Source: Phyllobacterium sophorae (GTDB taxonomy: Bacteria; Pseudomonadota; Alphaproteobacteria; Rhizobiales; Rhizobiaceae). Taken from it: DNA of 64,000 nucleotides. The notes beneath the pieces are model-generated. The model was not told where the DNA came from. It saw only the letters and a list, made by a program, of their open reading frames with translations, and searched no databases. Position numbers and translations under genes: made by a program. Numbering within the stretch: position 1 is the stretch's first letter; every line of letters starts with the position of its first letter. The stretch is taken from assembly GCF_003010965.1 (NCBI RefSeq), contig NZ_PGGM01000013.1, positions 62,001 through 126,000 on the forward strand. The letters run 5' to 3'. Positions 18,514 to 29,210 of the stretch are shown here, in pieces.

Positions 18514-19251
18514 ATGCGCCTCGATCAGCTTCTTGTTGAAAGAGGTATGTTTGCCAGCCGGTCAAGAGCGCGCGATGCCATTGTGCGTGGCACGGTTCAA
18601 GTGGATGGAGCTGTTGTCACCAAACCGGGGATAACAATTCCCCAAACGGTGATAATCAGCGTCGATGATCCAGCAAGCGCCTACGTCTCCCGCGCTGCGC
18701 TAAAGCTCATTGCGGGCCTCGAGCATTTTGCGATCAATGCAAAAGGATGCACCGCGCTGGATGTTGGCGCATCGACTGGCGGGTTCACGCAGGTTTTGCT
18801 CGAACGCGGAGCGGATCATGTCATCGCCGTCGATGTCGGGCATGATCAGTTGCACGACAGTCTGCGGACTGATGCTCGTGTCAGCAATCTTGAAGCATTG
18901 AATGCGCGTGAACTGAAACGCGAACATCTGGGCGGGCGGATAGTTGATCTGGTCGTTTCTGATGTTAGCTTCATTTCGCTCAAGCTTGCCCTGCCGCCTG
19001 CACTGGATCTGGCGGAACCGGGGAGTCATTGCGTGCTTCTGGTCAAGCCGCAATTCGAGGCTGGCCGTGGAGCAATCGGCAAGGGTGGCATTTTGCGTGA
19101 TCCCAAGGATGGTGAACGCGTTGCAAATGATTTAAGGAACTGGCTGGATGGATTGCCGGGCTGGAAAGCCCTCGGACTTTGCCCTTCGCCCATCGAGGGT
19201 GGTGATGGCAATCGCGAATTTCTTCTGGCCGGCCTGAAAAGCGAAGCTTGA
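18514..19251 (+). CDS. tlyA: TlyA-family RNA methyltransferase (rRNA 2'-O-methylase)
   Basis: S4-domain plus FtsJ-type methyltransferase, 245 residues, of the family that 2'-O-methylates rRNA cytidines and was once called hemolysin. The S4 RNA-binding domain takes residues 1-60 (MRLDQLLVERGMFASRSRARDAI). The SAM-binding motif TALDVGASTGGFTQVLLERGA is near 83-103, and DLVVSDVSFISL and LLVKPQFEAGR are the later catalytic strands. The ATG at 18514 is 9 bases after dxs; a TTG directly before it is also in frame. It sits in the dxs-tlyA-rRNA methylase run that I recall from related genomes. Confidence 0.92.
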   Translation: MRLDQLLVERGMFASRSRARDAIVRGTVQVDGAVVTKPGITIPQTVIISVDDPASAYVSRAALKLIAGLEHFAINAKGCTALDVGASTGGFTQVLLERGADHVIAVDVGHDQLHDSLRTDARVSNLEALNARELKREHLGGRIVDLVVSDVSFISLKLALPPALDLAEPGSHCVLLVKPQFEAGRGAIGKGGILRDPKDGERVANDLRNWLDGLPGWKALGLCPSPIEGGDGNREFLLAGLKSEA

Positions 19252-19279
19252 AAAATAAAAGATTGAAAAGAAAAGATTG

Positions 19280-20509
19280 ATGAGTACGCGCGTGACGATT
19301 GAACGAATGGGCGCCGGTGGCGATGGTATTGCCGCGACCTCAGCTGGCAGCGCCTATGTGCCGTTTTCGTTGCCAGGTGAAGTCGCCAATGTCGCGCTGG
19401 AACATGGGCGGGCTACACTCATGGCCCTGCTTGAGCCGTCGCCGGAGCGCATTGCCCCCGCTTGCCGGCATTTTGAGGAATGCGGCGGCTGCGCTCTGCA
19501 ACATTGGCAGGACGGCGCCTATCAGAACTGGAAGCGATCGCTTGTTCAAGATGCGCTGGCGGGCAGGGGACTTGCGTTCACGCTCGATCCTCTCGTCCCG
19601 TGCGCACCTCATACGCGCCGCCGCGCGGTGTTTGCCGTACGGACGAGTGAGCATGGCGCGGTTCTCGGTTTCAACCGGCATTTGAGCCACGAACTGATCG
19701 ATATCTCGGAATGTCCCGTGACAGTTCCCGAAATCGTTTCGCGCCTTGATGATCTTCGCGATCTCGTCGCCGTGTTGGGCGGGGGCATGAAGCCCTTCAA
19801 ACTGACTGTAACATCGACGGCGTCTGGTCTCGATATTACGGCATCCGGATGCGCTGCGCCCGACGCTGCCAAGCGTCAGGCACTGACCGCGCTGGTAATC
19901 AAGAAGGATTTTGCCCGTCTGAGTTTCGAAGGTGAAATTATTGTCGAGCCGAGAAAACCTATAATTCACTTCGGCAAAGTGCCGGTGTTTTTGCCTGCGG
20001 GCGGATTTCTTCAGGCAACAGTCGATGCCGAAGAAGCCATGTCTGCTCTGGTGACAGGGCATCTTGCCAAGGCCAGGAAGACGATCGATCTCTTTTGCGG
20101 TTCAGGTACATTCGCCTTGAGGATAGCGGAAAAATCCGCTGTCCATGCCGTCGAAAGTGATCAGGCGGCAGTCGCTGCGATTGATCGCAGCGTCCGTTAC
20201 GTTCAGGGCCTGAAGCCCGTCACTATCGAGCGGCGCGATCTGTTCCGGCGGCCGTTTCTGGCAAGAGAGCTGACGCCGTTCACCGGTCTTGTGTTCGACC
20301 CGCCCCGTGCGGGTGCGGAAGCGCAGGCCATTGAAATTGCAAAATCATCGGTATCGAAGGTAGTGGCAGTCTCGTGCAACCCGGTCACCCTGGGGCGCGA
20401 TCTGAGCATTCTCGTCAAGGGCGGCTACAAGGTCGACCGCGTGGTACCGATCGACCAGTTTCTGTGGTCGTCGCATGTCGAAGCAGTGGCCTTGTTGTCG
20501 AAGAAATAG
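19280..20509 (+). CDS. 23S rRNA (uracil-5-)-methyltransferase, RlmD/RumA-like
   Basis: Iron-sulfur SAM-dependent RNA methyltransferase, 409 residues. An N-terminal TRAM-like stretch (VTIERMGAGGDGIA) is followed by the [4Fe-4S] cysteines C62, C68, C71 (CRHFEECGGC) and C145 (ISECPV). The SAM motif FCGSGTFAL is near 275, FDPPRAGAEAQAI follows, and the catalytic Cys lies in VAVSCNPVTLGRDL. This is the m5U family (RlmD, RlmC, TrmA); the exact uridine is not decided by sequence. The start is ATG 19280, three bases after an alternative TTG. It converges on tldD with only 4 bases between stops. Confidence 0.93.
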   Translation: MSTRVTIERMGAGGDGIAATSAGSAYVPFSLPGEVANVALEHGRATLMALLEPSPERIAPACRHFEECGGCALQHWQDGAYQNWKRSLVQDALAGRGLAFTLDPLVPCAPHTRRRAVFAVRTSEHGAVLGFNRHLSHELIDISECPVTVPEIVSRLDDLRDLVAVLGGGMKPFKLTVTSTASGLDITASGCAAPDAAKRQALTALVIKKDFARLSFEGEIIVEPRKPIIHFGKVPVFLPAGGFLQATVDAEEAMSALVTGHLAKARKTIDLFCGSGTFALRIAEKSAVHAVESDQAAVAAIDRSVRYVQGLKPVTIERRDLFRRPFLARELTPFTGLVFDPPRAGAEAQAIEIAKSSVSKVVAVSCNPVTLGRDLSILVKGGYKVDRVVPIDQFLWSSHVEAVALLSKK

Positions 20510-20513
20510 GCGA

Positions 20514-21926
20514 TCAGACCGCGGTGCCCCCAACGGTCATTTGATCCATGCGCAAATGCGGCTGGCCGACGCCGACCGGTACCCATTGGCCACCCTTGCC
20601 GCAATTACCGATGCCTGTATCAAGCTGCAGATCATTGCCAATCATGGAAATGCGTTGCATGGCATCGGGGCCGTTGCCGATCAGCATCGCGCCTTTTACC
20701 GGAGCGCCAACCTTGCCGTTCTCGATCATATAGGCCTCGGTGCATCCGAAGACGAACTTTCCGGAGGTAATGTCCACTTGGCCACCGCCGAAAGACACAG
20801 CGTATATGCCCTTCTTGATCGACGCGATGATCTCCTCGGGGGTCTTGTCCCCGCCGAGCATATAGGTGTTGGTCATGCGTGGCATCGGAGCATGCGCGTA
20901 GGATTCGCGCCGTCCGTTGCCGGTAGGCTCCATTCCCATCAGGCGTGCATTCTGACGATCCTGCATATACCCGACCAGAACGCCGTCATCGATCAGCACT
21001 GTCTTGTTGGTCGGCATGCCCTCGTCATCGACGGTAAGCGATCCGCGCCGTTCCGAGATTGTGCCATCGTCAACGACGGTAACGCCCTTTGAGGCCACCT
21101 TCTGGCCGAGCAGTCCGGCAAAGGCAGACGTCTTCTTGCGGTTGAAATCGCCTTCAAGTCCGTGGCCAACGGCTTCGTGCAACATTACACCCGGCCAGCC
21201 GCTCGAGAGCACGATGTCAAATGTTCCGGCGGGTGCAGGAATGGCTTCCAGATTGACCAGAGCCTGCCTCAGTGCTTCGTCGGCAGCATATTGCCATTTA
21301 TCGGAAGCAATGAATTCGCCAAAGCCCTTGCGACCACCTGCACCGTACGTGCCGCTTTCCTGCCTGTCGCCGTCACCAACAACGACAGATACGTTCAGTC
21401 GAACCATCGGGCGAACGTCGCGAACGAAATGGCCGTCGGCACGCAGGATTTCTACCTGCTGCCAGGATGCCGCGAGCGACACGGAAACCTGCCGGACTTT
21501 CGGATCCTTGGCACGCAAATAGGCGTCGATTTCCTGCAGAAGCTTCACTTTTGCCTCGAAGCTTGGCGAGCCGAGGGGATTTTCGTCGCTGTACAGGCTG
21601 CGATTCGTTCCGGGCGGCGCAGCTGTATATGTTCCGGCATGTCCGGTCCTGACTGCCGAAGCCGCGTCAGAGGCGCGCTTTAGGGCACCAAGGGACAACT
21701 CACCGGCGTGGGCATAGCCAACGGCTTCGCCAGCGACAGCGCGGAGACCAAAGCCCTGGTCCTGATTGAAAGAGCCGTTCTTCAGCCGGCCGTTGTCAAA
21801 CGCAAGACCTTCCGATTCTCTGTATTCGATGAAAAGCTCGCCATCATCGGCACCCTCAAGACTTTGCTTGACGGTATCGAGGATTTTTTCGCGAGGCGCG
21901 TCAAAACTGTCGATCAGGCTTTTCAT
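20514..21926 (-). CDS. tldD: Metalloprotease TldD
   Basis: Cytosolic zinc protease that with TldE/PmbA processes modified peptides and helps degrade antitoxins. The 470-residue protein has the defining HEAVGHGLEGD motif (HExxxH) near residue 249, followed by KKTSAFAGLLGQKVASKGVTVVDDGT and the late YMLGGDKTPEEIIASIKKGIYAVSFGGGQVD block. Length is usual for TldD. It lies downstream of the IalB-family gene on the same strand (80-base gap). Its partner gene pmbA is not in the window. Confidence 0.95.
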   Translation of the reverse strand: MKSLIDSFDAPREKILDTVKQSLEGADDGELFIEYRESEGLAFDNGRLKNGSFNQDQGFGLRAVAGEAVGYAHAGELSLGALKRASDAASAVRTGHAGTYTAAPPGTNRSLYSDENPLGSPSFEAKVKLLQEIDAYLRAKDPKVRQVSVSLAASWQQVEILRADGHFVRDVRPMVRLNVSVVVGDGDRQESGTYGAGGRKGFGEFIASDKWQYAADEALRQALVNLEAIPAPAGTFDIVLSSGWPGVMLHEAVGHGLEGDFNRKKTSAFAGLLGQKVASKGVTVVDDGTISERRGSLTVDDEGMPTNKTVLIDDGVLVGYMQDRQNARLMGMEPTGNGRRESYAHAPMPRMTNTYMLGGDKTPEEIIASIKKGIYAVSFGGGQVDITSGKFVFGCTEAYMIENGKVGAPVKGAMLIGNGPDAMQRISMIGNDLQLDTGIGNCGKGGQWVPVGVGQPHLRMDQMTVGGTAV

Positions 21927-22006
21927 GATAAACGTTCCGGTTCAATTTGCATAAACCGGATGTAGGCCTTCGATCGGCTCACGACAACAGCAATCTTGGT
22001 AAAAGC

Positions 22007-22525
22007 TCAGGGGAGGGCGTCGAAGCCTTCACCAAAGCCATTGAGCTCGACGGGGATACCGATGCCTTCCTCCGGTGTCTGGAACACGATGAATGTTGCA
22101 GCCTTGCCAGTTTTGAGTGTCTGGACAAGCTGTTCTTCCAGGATAACCTCGGCATAGCAACCGTCTTCGAAGCAGCGCACAAAATAGGCGCGTCCGATAT
22201 CCTTGCCATCAACGTTCAAACCCAGGCCGTTCGGAAGAAGAACGCCAAGTGGGGCGAGGACGCGCAGGATCTTGGCTTTATTGTCCGCCGTTTTCAAAAC
22301 GACGACGGAAAGTCCCATTTCCGGGCGATCGGCTGCAACCACATTCTGAATTAGCGCGCATTGCTCAGATTTGGCGCCCGCTGGCGTGTCGCAAAGGATA
22401 GACCATGCCCCGTGCGTGGATTTGACCGTGCCGCTTTGCTGAGCTGCCATCGCAGTGCCTGCAAAGGCATTCATGGACAGGGTGAGCAAACCAACGGCGA
22501 TGCTACGTAGCGCGAAAGAGAACAT
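22007..22525 (-). CDS. Invasion-associated locus B (IalB)-family protein
   Basis: Exported protein of 172 residues. A signal peptide (MFSFALRSIAVGLLTLSMNAFAGTAMA) precedes a domain with VKSTHGAWSILCDTPAG, CALIQNVVAADRPEMGLSVVV and the Cys pair FVRCFEDGCYAEV near 125-135, all typical of the IalB family first named in Bartonella. Four mature cysteines suggest two disulfides in the periplasm. The ATG at 22525 is preferred because GGAG lies 5-8 bases upstream; an ATG at 22546 has no such site. Family members are widespread in Hyphomicrobiales, mostly with no proven role in invasion. Confidence 0.88.
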   Translation of the reverse strand: MFSFALRSIAVGLLTLSMNAFAGTAMAAQQSGTVKSTHGAWSILCDTPAGAKSEQCALIQNVVAADRPEMGLSVVVLKTADNKAKILRVLAPLGVLLPNGLGLNVDGKDIGRAYFVRCFEDGCYAEVILEEQLVQTLKTGKAATFIVFQTPEEGIGIPVELNGFGEGFDALP

Positions 22526-22885
22526 GTAGGCTCCAAAACGAATCATCCAGACGTTAAACCGCCACGCCGCGGATGAAAAGAATGCCGCTCAAACACTCCC
22601 CAGCATACAGCGGCCCAGCAATCTGTGGTGTAGTGCAAAAATGGCCGGATTGTGAGCCAACCCGCGCCTTACGCAGCAAAATCACCGCGAACGAGAAAAA
22701 ACACGCTTCATTGTATATACCCATCGTCGAGAAGAGAGAAGCTGCGCGCAAAAATGCCGCATGAGATCACGTTCGCCTTCCTTGCGATGTAAGCTAATGT
22801 GTGGTTTGAACGCGGCATATACCCGGGCCTTGTCTACGCCCGGCCTTAACGTATGGAATCAAAGCTTCATTCGGGAGATTTCTAG
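22526..22885. other. 360-base divergent intergenic region between ialB and coxB
   Basis: This must hold the promoters of the ialB-tldD pair and of the cytochrome oxidase operon. A small inverted repeat (CCGGGC at 22823-22828 and GCCCGG at 22838-22843) stands 43 bases before the coxB start. A reverse reading frame at 22554-22751 has no ribosome site or recognisable product and I do not call it. No clear promoter hexamers could be fixed by eye. Confidence 0.5.
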
Positions 22886-23755
22886 GTGAAGAAGAATATT
22901 GTCACGCTGATGGGTGTCCTGAGTGGCCTGCTCGGTGCCGGATCTGCCTATGCTGCACAGCCGGAACCTTGGCAGATGACCTTCCAGCCCGCTGCCTCCG
23001 CTATTATGGAGCAGATCGTTTGGTTCGAACGCTACACGTTGTGGTTCATCATCCCGATTACGCTTTTCGTGATGGTCCTACTGGCCTGGGTCATGATTCG
23101 CTATCGCGCCAGTGCCAATCCGGTTCCCTCAAAGACCAGCCACAATACGGCAGTGGAAATCGTCTGGACGGTTGGTCCCGTTGTTATCCTCCTCTTCCTT
23201 GCAATCCCATCCTTCCAGCTTCTGACGGCACAATATTCTCCCGAAGAACCCAAGCTGACTGTCAAGGCAACCGGCTATCAGTGGTATTGGGGATATGAGT
23301 ACCAGGCTGGGGACGCACCCGTTTCGTTCGATTCCGTTTTGCTGAAAGATGCAGACCGTGCTGCCGCTGGCAAAGAAGATCGCAAGGCTTATCCGCGATT
23401 GCTGGCTGTCGATAATGAAATGGTCGTACCCGTGAACACGACGGTTCGTCTTCTGGTTACCGGCGCCGACGTGATTCATTCATTCTCGATGCCGGCGTTC
23501 GGCGTGAAGATGGATGCCGTCACTGGCCGGAGCAACGAAACCTGGTTCAAGGCAGACAAGGAAGGCATGTACTACGGTCAGTGTTCGCAGATTTGCGGCA
23601 AGGACCATGCTTACATGCCGATCGCAATCCACGTCGTTTCTCAGGCTCAGTACGACACTTGGTTCGCTGCAGCCGGCAAAGATCTTCCGGGTGCGTACAA
23701 GGCACTGACCGCTAAAATCGACACAGACAAGAACGTAAACGTGGCCGGCAACTAA
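22886..23755 (+). CDS. coxB: Cytochrome c oxidase subunit II
   Basis: Membrane-anchored, periplasm-facing subunit that takes electrons from cytochrome c through the dinuclear CuA centre. The 289-residue precursor has a signal peptide (to ...GSAYAAQ), two transmembrane helices (about 50-72 and 93-115) and the cupredoxin domain. CuA ligands are visible: the His in VIHSFSMP, and the CSQICGKDHAYM block with both Cys, His and Met. GYQWYWGYEY is the aromatic electron-entry region. The start is GTG with GGGAGA upstream. It opens the operon coxB-coxA-ctaB-coxF-ctaG-coxC. Confidence 0.97.
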   Translation: MKKNIVTLMGVLSGLLGAGSAYAAQPEPWQMTFQPAASAIMEQIVWFERYTLWFIIPITLFVMVLLAWVMIRYRASANPVPSKTSHNTAVEIVWTVGPVVILLFLAIPSFQLLTAQYSPEEPKLTVKATGYQWYWGYEYQAGDAPVSFDSVLLKDADRAAAGKEDRKAYPRLLAVDNEMVVPVNTTVRLLVTGADVIHSFSMPAFGVKMDAVTGRSNETWFKADKEGMYYGQCSQICGKDHAYMPIAIHVVSQAQYDTWFAAAGKDLPGAYKALTAKIDTDKNVNVAGN

Positions 23756-25447
<1,692 letters not shown>

Positions 25448-25455
25448 GAAATGTG

Positions 25456-26478
25456 ATGTCCGGACCGTTGAAACCAGTGGCCCGGATATCCGCCAAGACG
25501 CAATTGCCGCCTGTAAACGACAAGATTGAACGAATGCCTTTGGTTGAGAAAAACGCGAGCCTGGATACGAGCATTGGCCTCTCCGAAGCCAATGCGTCGG
25601 ATTATATTGCGTTGCTCAAGCCACGGGTGATGTCGCTTGTCGTGTTCACCGGTTTTGTTGGTTTGATGGCGGCGCCAGGGCAGATCCATCCGGTCCTGGC
25701 TGCCATTGCTATCCTCTGCATTGCCGTTGGTGCAGGAGCGTCCGGCGCGCTCAATATGTGGTACGATGCTGACATCGACGCCATTATGAAGCGCACCGCC
25801 AAGCGTCCGATTCCTGCAGGACGGATATCGCGCGAAGAAGTTCTGACTTTTGGTCTGTTGCTTTCCGCCTTTTCGGTCGTGACGCTTGGTCTCTTCGTCA
25901 ACCTTTTGTCCGCCTTTCTGCTGGCCTTCACCATATTCTTCTATGCTGTTGTTTACACGATGTGGTTGAAGCGCTCGACCCCGCAGAACATCGTGATCGG
26001 TGGGGCTGCAGGTGCATTCCCTCCTATGATCGGCTGGGCCGCGGTGACCAATTCGGTGAGCATGGAAAGCATCGTGCTTTTCCTGATCATCTTTCTATGG
26101 ACCCCGCCGCATTTCTGGGCCCTGTCGCTTTTCATGTCGGACGATTATGAAAAGGCGAAAATCCCGATGATGCCGAATGTCATGGGTGAGGCATCGACGA
26201 AGTTCCAGATTTTCCTTTATACGCTTCTCGTTGCGCCCGTTGCGGTCCTGCCGTGGATGATGGGCTTTGCCGGTCCCGTATATGGCGTGTTTTCGATAGC
26301 AATGGGTGCGGCCTTCCTGGGATACGCCTGGACTGTGTGGCGTGCCCCTGTCGGCGAGGCGATGATGAAGCCGGCGAAGAAGATGTTCGCATTCTCGATC
26401 TTCTATCTCTTCAGCCTCTATGCGGTGCTTCTTGGTGAAATTCTCGTGCGTAAAGCACTCTTGGTAGCAGGTGCTTGA
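25456..26478 (+). CDS. ctaB: Protoheme IX farnesyltransferase (heme O synthase)
   Basis: UbiA-superfamily membrane enzyme that adds farnesyl to heme B, giving heme O for the oxidase encoded by the neighbouring genes. The 340-residue product has the Asp motif [19 protein letters not shown] near 121-139, a second polar loop ([14 protein letters not shown]) and about nine hydrophobic helices. The ATG at 25456 has AGGAA just upstream, overlapping the coxA stop; an ATG at 25534 would remove a 26-residue polar leader. The gene ends one base before coxF. The operon position makes the cox role certain. Confidence 0.95.
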   Translation: MSGPLKPVARISAKTQLPPVNDKIERMPLVEKNASLDTSIGLSEANASDYIALLKPRVMSLVVFTGFVGLMAAPGQIHPVLAAIAILCIAVGAGASGALNMWYDADIDAIMKRTAKRPIPAGRISREEVLTFGLLLSAFSVVTLGLFVNLLSAFLLAFTIFFYAVVYTMWLKRSTPQNIVIGGAAGAFPPMIGWAAVTNSVSMESIVLFLIIFLWTPPHFWALSLFMSDDYEKAKIPMMPNVMGEASTKFQIFLYTLLVAPVAVLPWMMGFAGPVYGVFSIAMGAAFLGYAWTVWRAPVGEAMMKPAKKMFAFSIFYLFSLYAVLLGEILVRKALLVAGA

Positions 26479-26479
26479 T

Positions 26480-26635
26480 ATGAGCAATGATCGTGTAACT
26501 CTCACCGACAAACAACGGAAGGCGCAGCGCAGCCGTTCGATAGCACTCGCGCTTGCTTTGGCTGCCTTCGTTATTCTCGTCTATGTCGGTACCTGGGCAA
26601 AACTCGGTGCCAATATTCTCATCAGGCCGATGTGA
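26480..26635 (+). CDS. coxF: CoxF-like small membrane protein of the cytochrome oxidase operon
   Basis: A 51-codon gene fitted exactly between ctaB and ctaG: its ATG is one base after the ctaB TGA, and its TGA overlaps the ctaG GTG as GTGA. The product starts MSNDRVTLTDKQRKAQRSRS, a charged cytosolic head, followed by one membrane helix (IALALALAAFVILVYVGTWA) and a short tail. Size, topology and position match the small CoxF proteins of alphaproteobacterial cox operons, thought to help assembly. It is easily missed by gene finders because of its length. Function is inferred from position. Confidence 0.82.
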   Translation: MSNDRVTLTDKQRKAQRSRSIALALALAAFVILVYVGTWAKLGANILIRPM

Positions 26636-27273
26636 GCGGAGAAATGACTGACGATACGCATCAGATCACCGAGAACGCCGTGGTGCCGAAGCGCAAGGTT
26701 TCGGATCGCACCATAGCCATCTCGTGCCTCGCATTTTTCTTCGGCATGGTGGGAATGGCGTTCGCCGCCGTCCCCCTCTATGCGATGTTCTGTCAGGTGA
26801 CCGGTTATGGCGGAACAACCCAGCGTGTCGAACAGATGTCAGACACGATCCTCGACAAGAAGATCACGGTCCGTTTTGATGCCAATACATCCGGGGGCTT
26901 ACCTTGGCAGTTCGAGCCAGTCCAGCGCGATGTGACGATGAATATCGGCGAGACCAAGCTGATCAAGTACGAAGCCAGGAATATTGCCGAGAAGCCCACG
27001 GCCGGTCGTGCGGCCTTCAATGTGACGCCGCAGGCGGCAGGGGCGTATTTCAACAAGGTCGAGTGCTTCTGTTTTACCGATACGGTCCTGAAGCCCGGTG
27101 AGGACCTCGAAATGCCGGTGGTATTCTTCGTTGATCCGGATATCGTCAATGCGCCAGAATTGAAGGGCGTCAACACAATCACCCTGTCGTACACGTTCTT
27201 CCCAATCGCGATGCCAGCACCGCTTGCTGCCAGTACCGACGTGAAGAAGAACGGCACATCGGGACAGCTTTAA
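26632..27273 (+). CDS. ctaG: Cytochrome c oxidase assembly protein CtaG (Cox11)
   Basis: Membrane-anchored copper chaperone that delivers CuB to subunit I. The 213-residue protein has one N-terminal helix (TIAISCLAFFFGMVGMAFAAVPLYAMFC) and a periplasmic domain with the CFCF copper-binding motif in VECFCFTDTVLKPGEDLEMPV, near 143-163. The start is GTG at 26632, overlapping the coxF stop by four bases; an ATG at 26644 would shorten it by four residues. It stands in the usual place before coxC. Confidence 0.94.
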   Translation: MSGEMTDDTHQITENAVVPKRKVSDRTIAISCLAFFFGMVGMAFAAVPLYAMFCQVTGYGGTTQRVEQMSDTILDKKITVRFDANTSGGLPWQFEPVQRDVTMNIGETKLIKYEARNIAEKPTAGRAAFNVTPQAAGAYFNKVECFCFTDTVLKPGEDLEMPVVFFVDPDIVNAPELKGVNTITLSYTFFPIAMPAPLAASTDVKKNGTSGQL

Positions 27274-27330
27274 ACTGCGCCGGCTGGAAAGCCGGTGTCT
27301 AAACCAATAACAGACCTTGCGGGGGTTAGA

Positions 27331-28209
27331 ATGGCCGAAACGCACCAGAAGAACCACGATTATCACATCATTGATCCAAGCCCTTGGCCTTTCCTCGGGT
27401 CGGTTGGCGCATTTGTGCTTGCAATCGGCGGCATTGCCTTCATGCGCTATAACAGCGGTGGCGAGCTCGTGCTGTTCAATGCCAACCTCACCAGCCCCTG
27501 GATATTCGCGATCGGCTTGGTCATCATTCTCTACACGATGTATGGCTGGTGGTCGGACACGATCAAGGAAAGCAAGGAAGGCCATCACACTCGGGTCGTT
27601 TCGCTGCATCTGCGCTATGGCATGATCATGTTCATCGCCTCTGAGGTGATGTTCTTCGTTGCCTGGTTCTGGGCCTTTTTCGACGCCAGTTTGTTCCCGG
27701 GAGAAGTCGAGCAGGTTGCTCGTGCGGCATTTACCGGTGGAGTGTGGCCGCCAAAGGGGCTTGAGGTACTCGACCCGCTGCACCTGCCACTCTACAACAC
27801 GATCATTCTGCTGCTCTCGGGCACAACCGTAACGTGGGCGCATCATGCGCTGCTGCACAACGATCGCAAGGGTCTCATCACGGGCCTCACGCTGACCGTT
27901 CTGCTCGGCATACTCTTCTCCTTCGTGCAGGGCTACGAGTATGTGCATGCGCCATTCGCGTTCAAGGATTCGATCTACGGCGCCACGTTCTTCATGGCGA
28001 CGGGCTTCCACGGTTTCCACGTCATTATCGGCACGATCTTCCTGGCGGTATGCCTGCTACGCTCGATTCGTGGTGACTTTACACCGCAGAAGCATTTTGG
28101 CTTTGAAGCCGCGGCCTGGTACTGGCACTTTGTTGACGTTGTCTGGCTGTTCCTGTTCTTCTCGGTCTACGTATGGGCCTCATGGGGCGCCCCAATCGCC
28201 GTTGAGTAG
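27331..28209 (+). CDS. coxC: Cytochrome c oxidase subunit III
   Basis: Seven-helix subunit that stabilises subunit I and its proton uptake. The 292-residue product shows HDYHIIDPSPWPFLGS at the N-terminus, FIASEVMFFVAWFWAFFDASLFP, and the C-terminal TGFHGFHVIIGTIFLAVCLLRSIRGDFTPQKHFGFEAAAWYWHFVDVVWLFLF, all characteristic. The ATG at 27331 follows GGGGG. It is the last gene of the cox operon: a strong terminator lies 21 bases after its stop. Confidence 0.97.
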   Translation: MAETHQKNHDYHIIDPSPWPFLGSVGAFVLAIGGIAFMRYNSGGELVLFNANLTSPWIFAIGLVIILYTMYGWWSDTIKESKEGHHTRVVSLHLRYGMIMFIASEVMFFVAWFWAFFDASLFPGEVEQVARAAFTGGVWPPKGLEVLDPLHLPLYNTIILLLSGTTVTWAHHALLHNDRKGLITGLTLTVLLGILFSFVQGYEYVHAPFAFKDSIYGATFFMATGFHGFHVIIGTIFLAVCLLRSIRGDFTPQKHFGFEAAAWYWHFVDVVWLFLFFSVYVWASWGAPIAVE

Positions 28210-28230
28210 CTGAACAGCGCAGAATTCCAA

Positions 28231-28267
28231 GAGGGCGGCCGCGGAATCACGGCCGCCCTCTTTTTTT
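28231..28267 (+). terminator. Rho-independent terminator of the cox operon
   Basis: Perfect 11-base arms GAGGGCGGCCG (28231-28241) and CGGCCGCCCTC (28250-28260) enclose an 8-base loop and are followed by seven T. It lies 21 bases after the coxC stop and just before the L,D-transpeptidase gene. Confidence 0.93.
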
Positions 28268-28295
28268 GAGCACAATCCTGCGTAATCCATTGGCG

Positions 28296-28802
28296 ATGAG
28301 CAAGTTGCCCGCTTTCCGTCCGTTTTTCCCTATTCTCATCACATCGTTTTTTGCGACAACTGTTCAGGCGGGAGAGCGTAAGGTCGATCTCGTACGGGTA
28401 GAGAAATCCGAGCGCCGGATGCAGCTTCTTTCCGGCGAAATGTTGATCAAGGAGTACAAAATTGCACTCGGTGCGCGGCCAATTGGCCATAAGCGCTGGG
28501 AGGGCGACGAGCGCACGCCAGAGGGACGCTATGTCCTCGATTGGCGCAATCCGAAAAGCATAGCGTACAAGTCGATCCATATTTCCTACCCGAACACCAA
28601 GGACACGGCTGCGGCAAAGCTCATGGGTGTTCCACCCGGCGGTGAAATCATGATCCACGGGGCAGCAAATGGTTACGGATGGTGGGGCTGGGTGCTTCAA
28701 CTTATCGACTGGACAGATGGTTGCATTGCCGTCACTAATTACGAGATGGATGAAATCTGGACCCTCGTTCAAGATGGAACGCCAATCGAGATCAACCCCT
28801 GA
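28296..28802 (+). CDS. L,D-transpeptidase (YkuD/YafK-like), exported
   Basis: Predicted periplasmic cell-wall enzyme of 168 residues with a signal peptide (to about ...TTVQAGE). The YkuD catalytic region reads IMIHGAANGYGWWG...LQLIDWTDGCIAVTNYEMDEIW, giving the conserved His and the Cys of the TDGC motif. The position before GC that is usually His is Asp here, a variant I associate with YafK/DpaA-like members, some of which release rather than attach proteins on peptidoglycan. KWEGDERTPEG-like spacing in the middle fits the same group. It lies between the cox terminator and DUF983, two features normally adjacent in related genomes. The ATG at 28296 is chosen over the TTG at 28266 inside the terminator tail. 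Confidence 0.85.
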   Translation: MSKLPAFRPFFPILITSFFATTVQAGERKVDLVRVEKSERRMQLLSGEMLIKEYKIALGARPIGHKRWEGDERTPEGRYVLDWRNPKSIAYKSIHISYPNTKDTAAAKLMGVPPGGEIMIHGAANGYGWWGWVLQLIDWTDGCIAVTNYEMDEIWTLVQDGTPIEINP

Positions 28803-28814
28803 GTGCATAAATAA

Positions 28815-29210
28815 ATGAATGAAGATAATGCCCTGTATCCCCCGGTGGACCCATTCGCTGCGGGTGTGAAGGCGCGCTGTCCGCGTTGCGGACAGGGGAA
28901 ATTATTTGACGGTTTCCTGAAACCTGCCGAACGATGCGCGAGCTGTGGGCTCGATTACTCCTTCATCGATACCGGCGAAGGTCCCGCGGTTCTGGTTATG
29001 CTATTGATCGGCTTCATTGTTGTCGGTCTTGCCCTCTGGATGGAAGTCACACTCGATCCACCACTATGGCTGCATTTCATCCTTTGGATTCCATTGGCGC
29101 TCGTACTTTGCCTGGCGGCCTTGCGCTGGATGAAGGGCTTGCTGATCGCGCTCCAATACAAACACAAGGCTGCTGAAGGACGGCTGGATCGAGCGACCGC
29201 ACATGAATAA
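28815..29210 (+). CDS. DUF983 membrane protein
   Basis: A 131-residue protein with two CxxC pairs at the N-terminus (ARCPRCGQGKLF and ERCASCGLDY), suggesting a bound metal, followed by two membrane helices (about 58-78 and 85-106). DUF983 genes accompany cytochrome oxidase assembly genes in alphaproteobacteria, here directly before SURF1, whose ATG overlaps its last 8 bases. A role in oxidase assembly or heme/copper handling is inferred from this context only. Confidence 0.85.
   Translation: MNEDNALYPPVDPFAAGVKARCPRCGQGKLFDGFLKPAERCASCGLDYSFIDTGEGPAVLVMLLIGFIVVGLALWMEVTLDPPLWLHFILWIPLALVLCLAALRWMKGLLIALQYKHKAAEGRLDRATAHE

Noticed and set aside
22554-22751. 65-codon minus-strand frame in the ialB-coxB gap
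   Set aside because: No ribosome site, no family resemblance, and it fills a region needed for divergent promoters.
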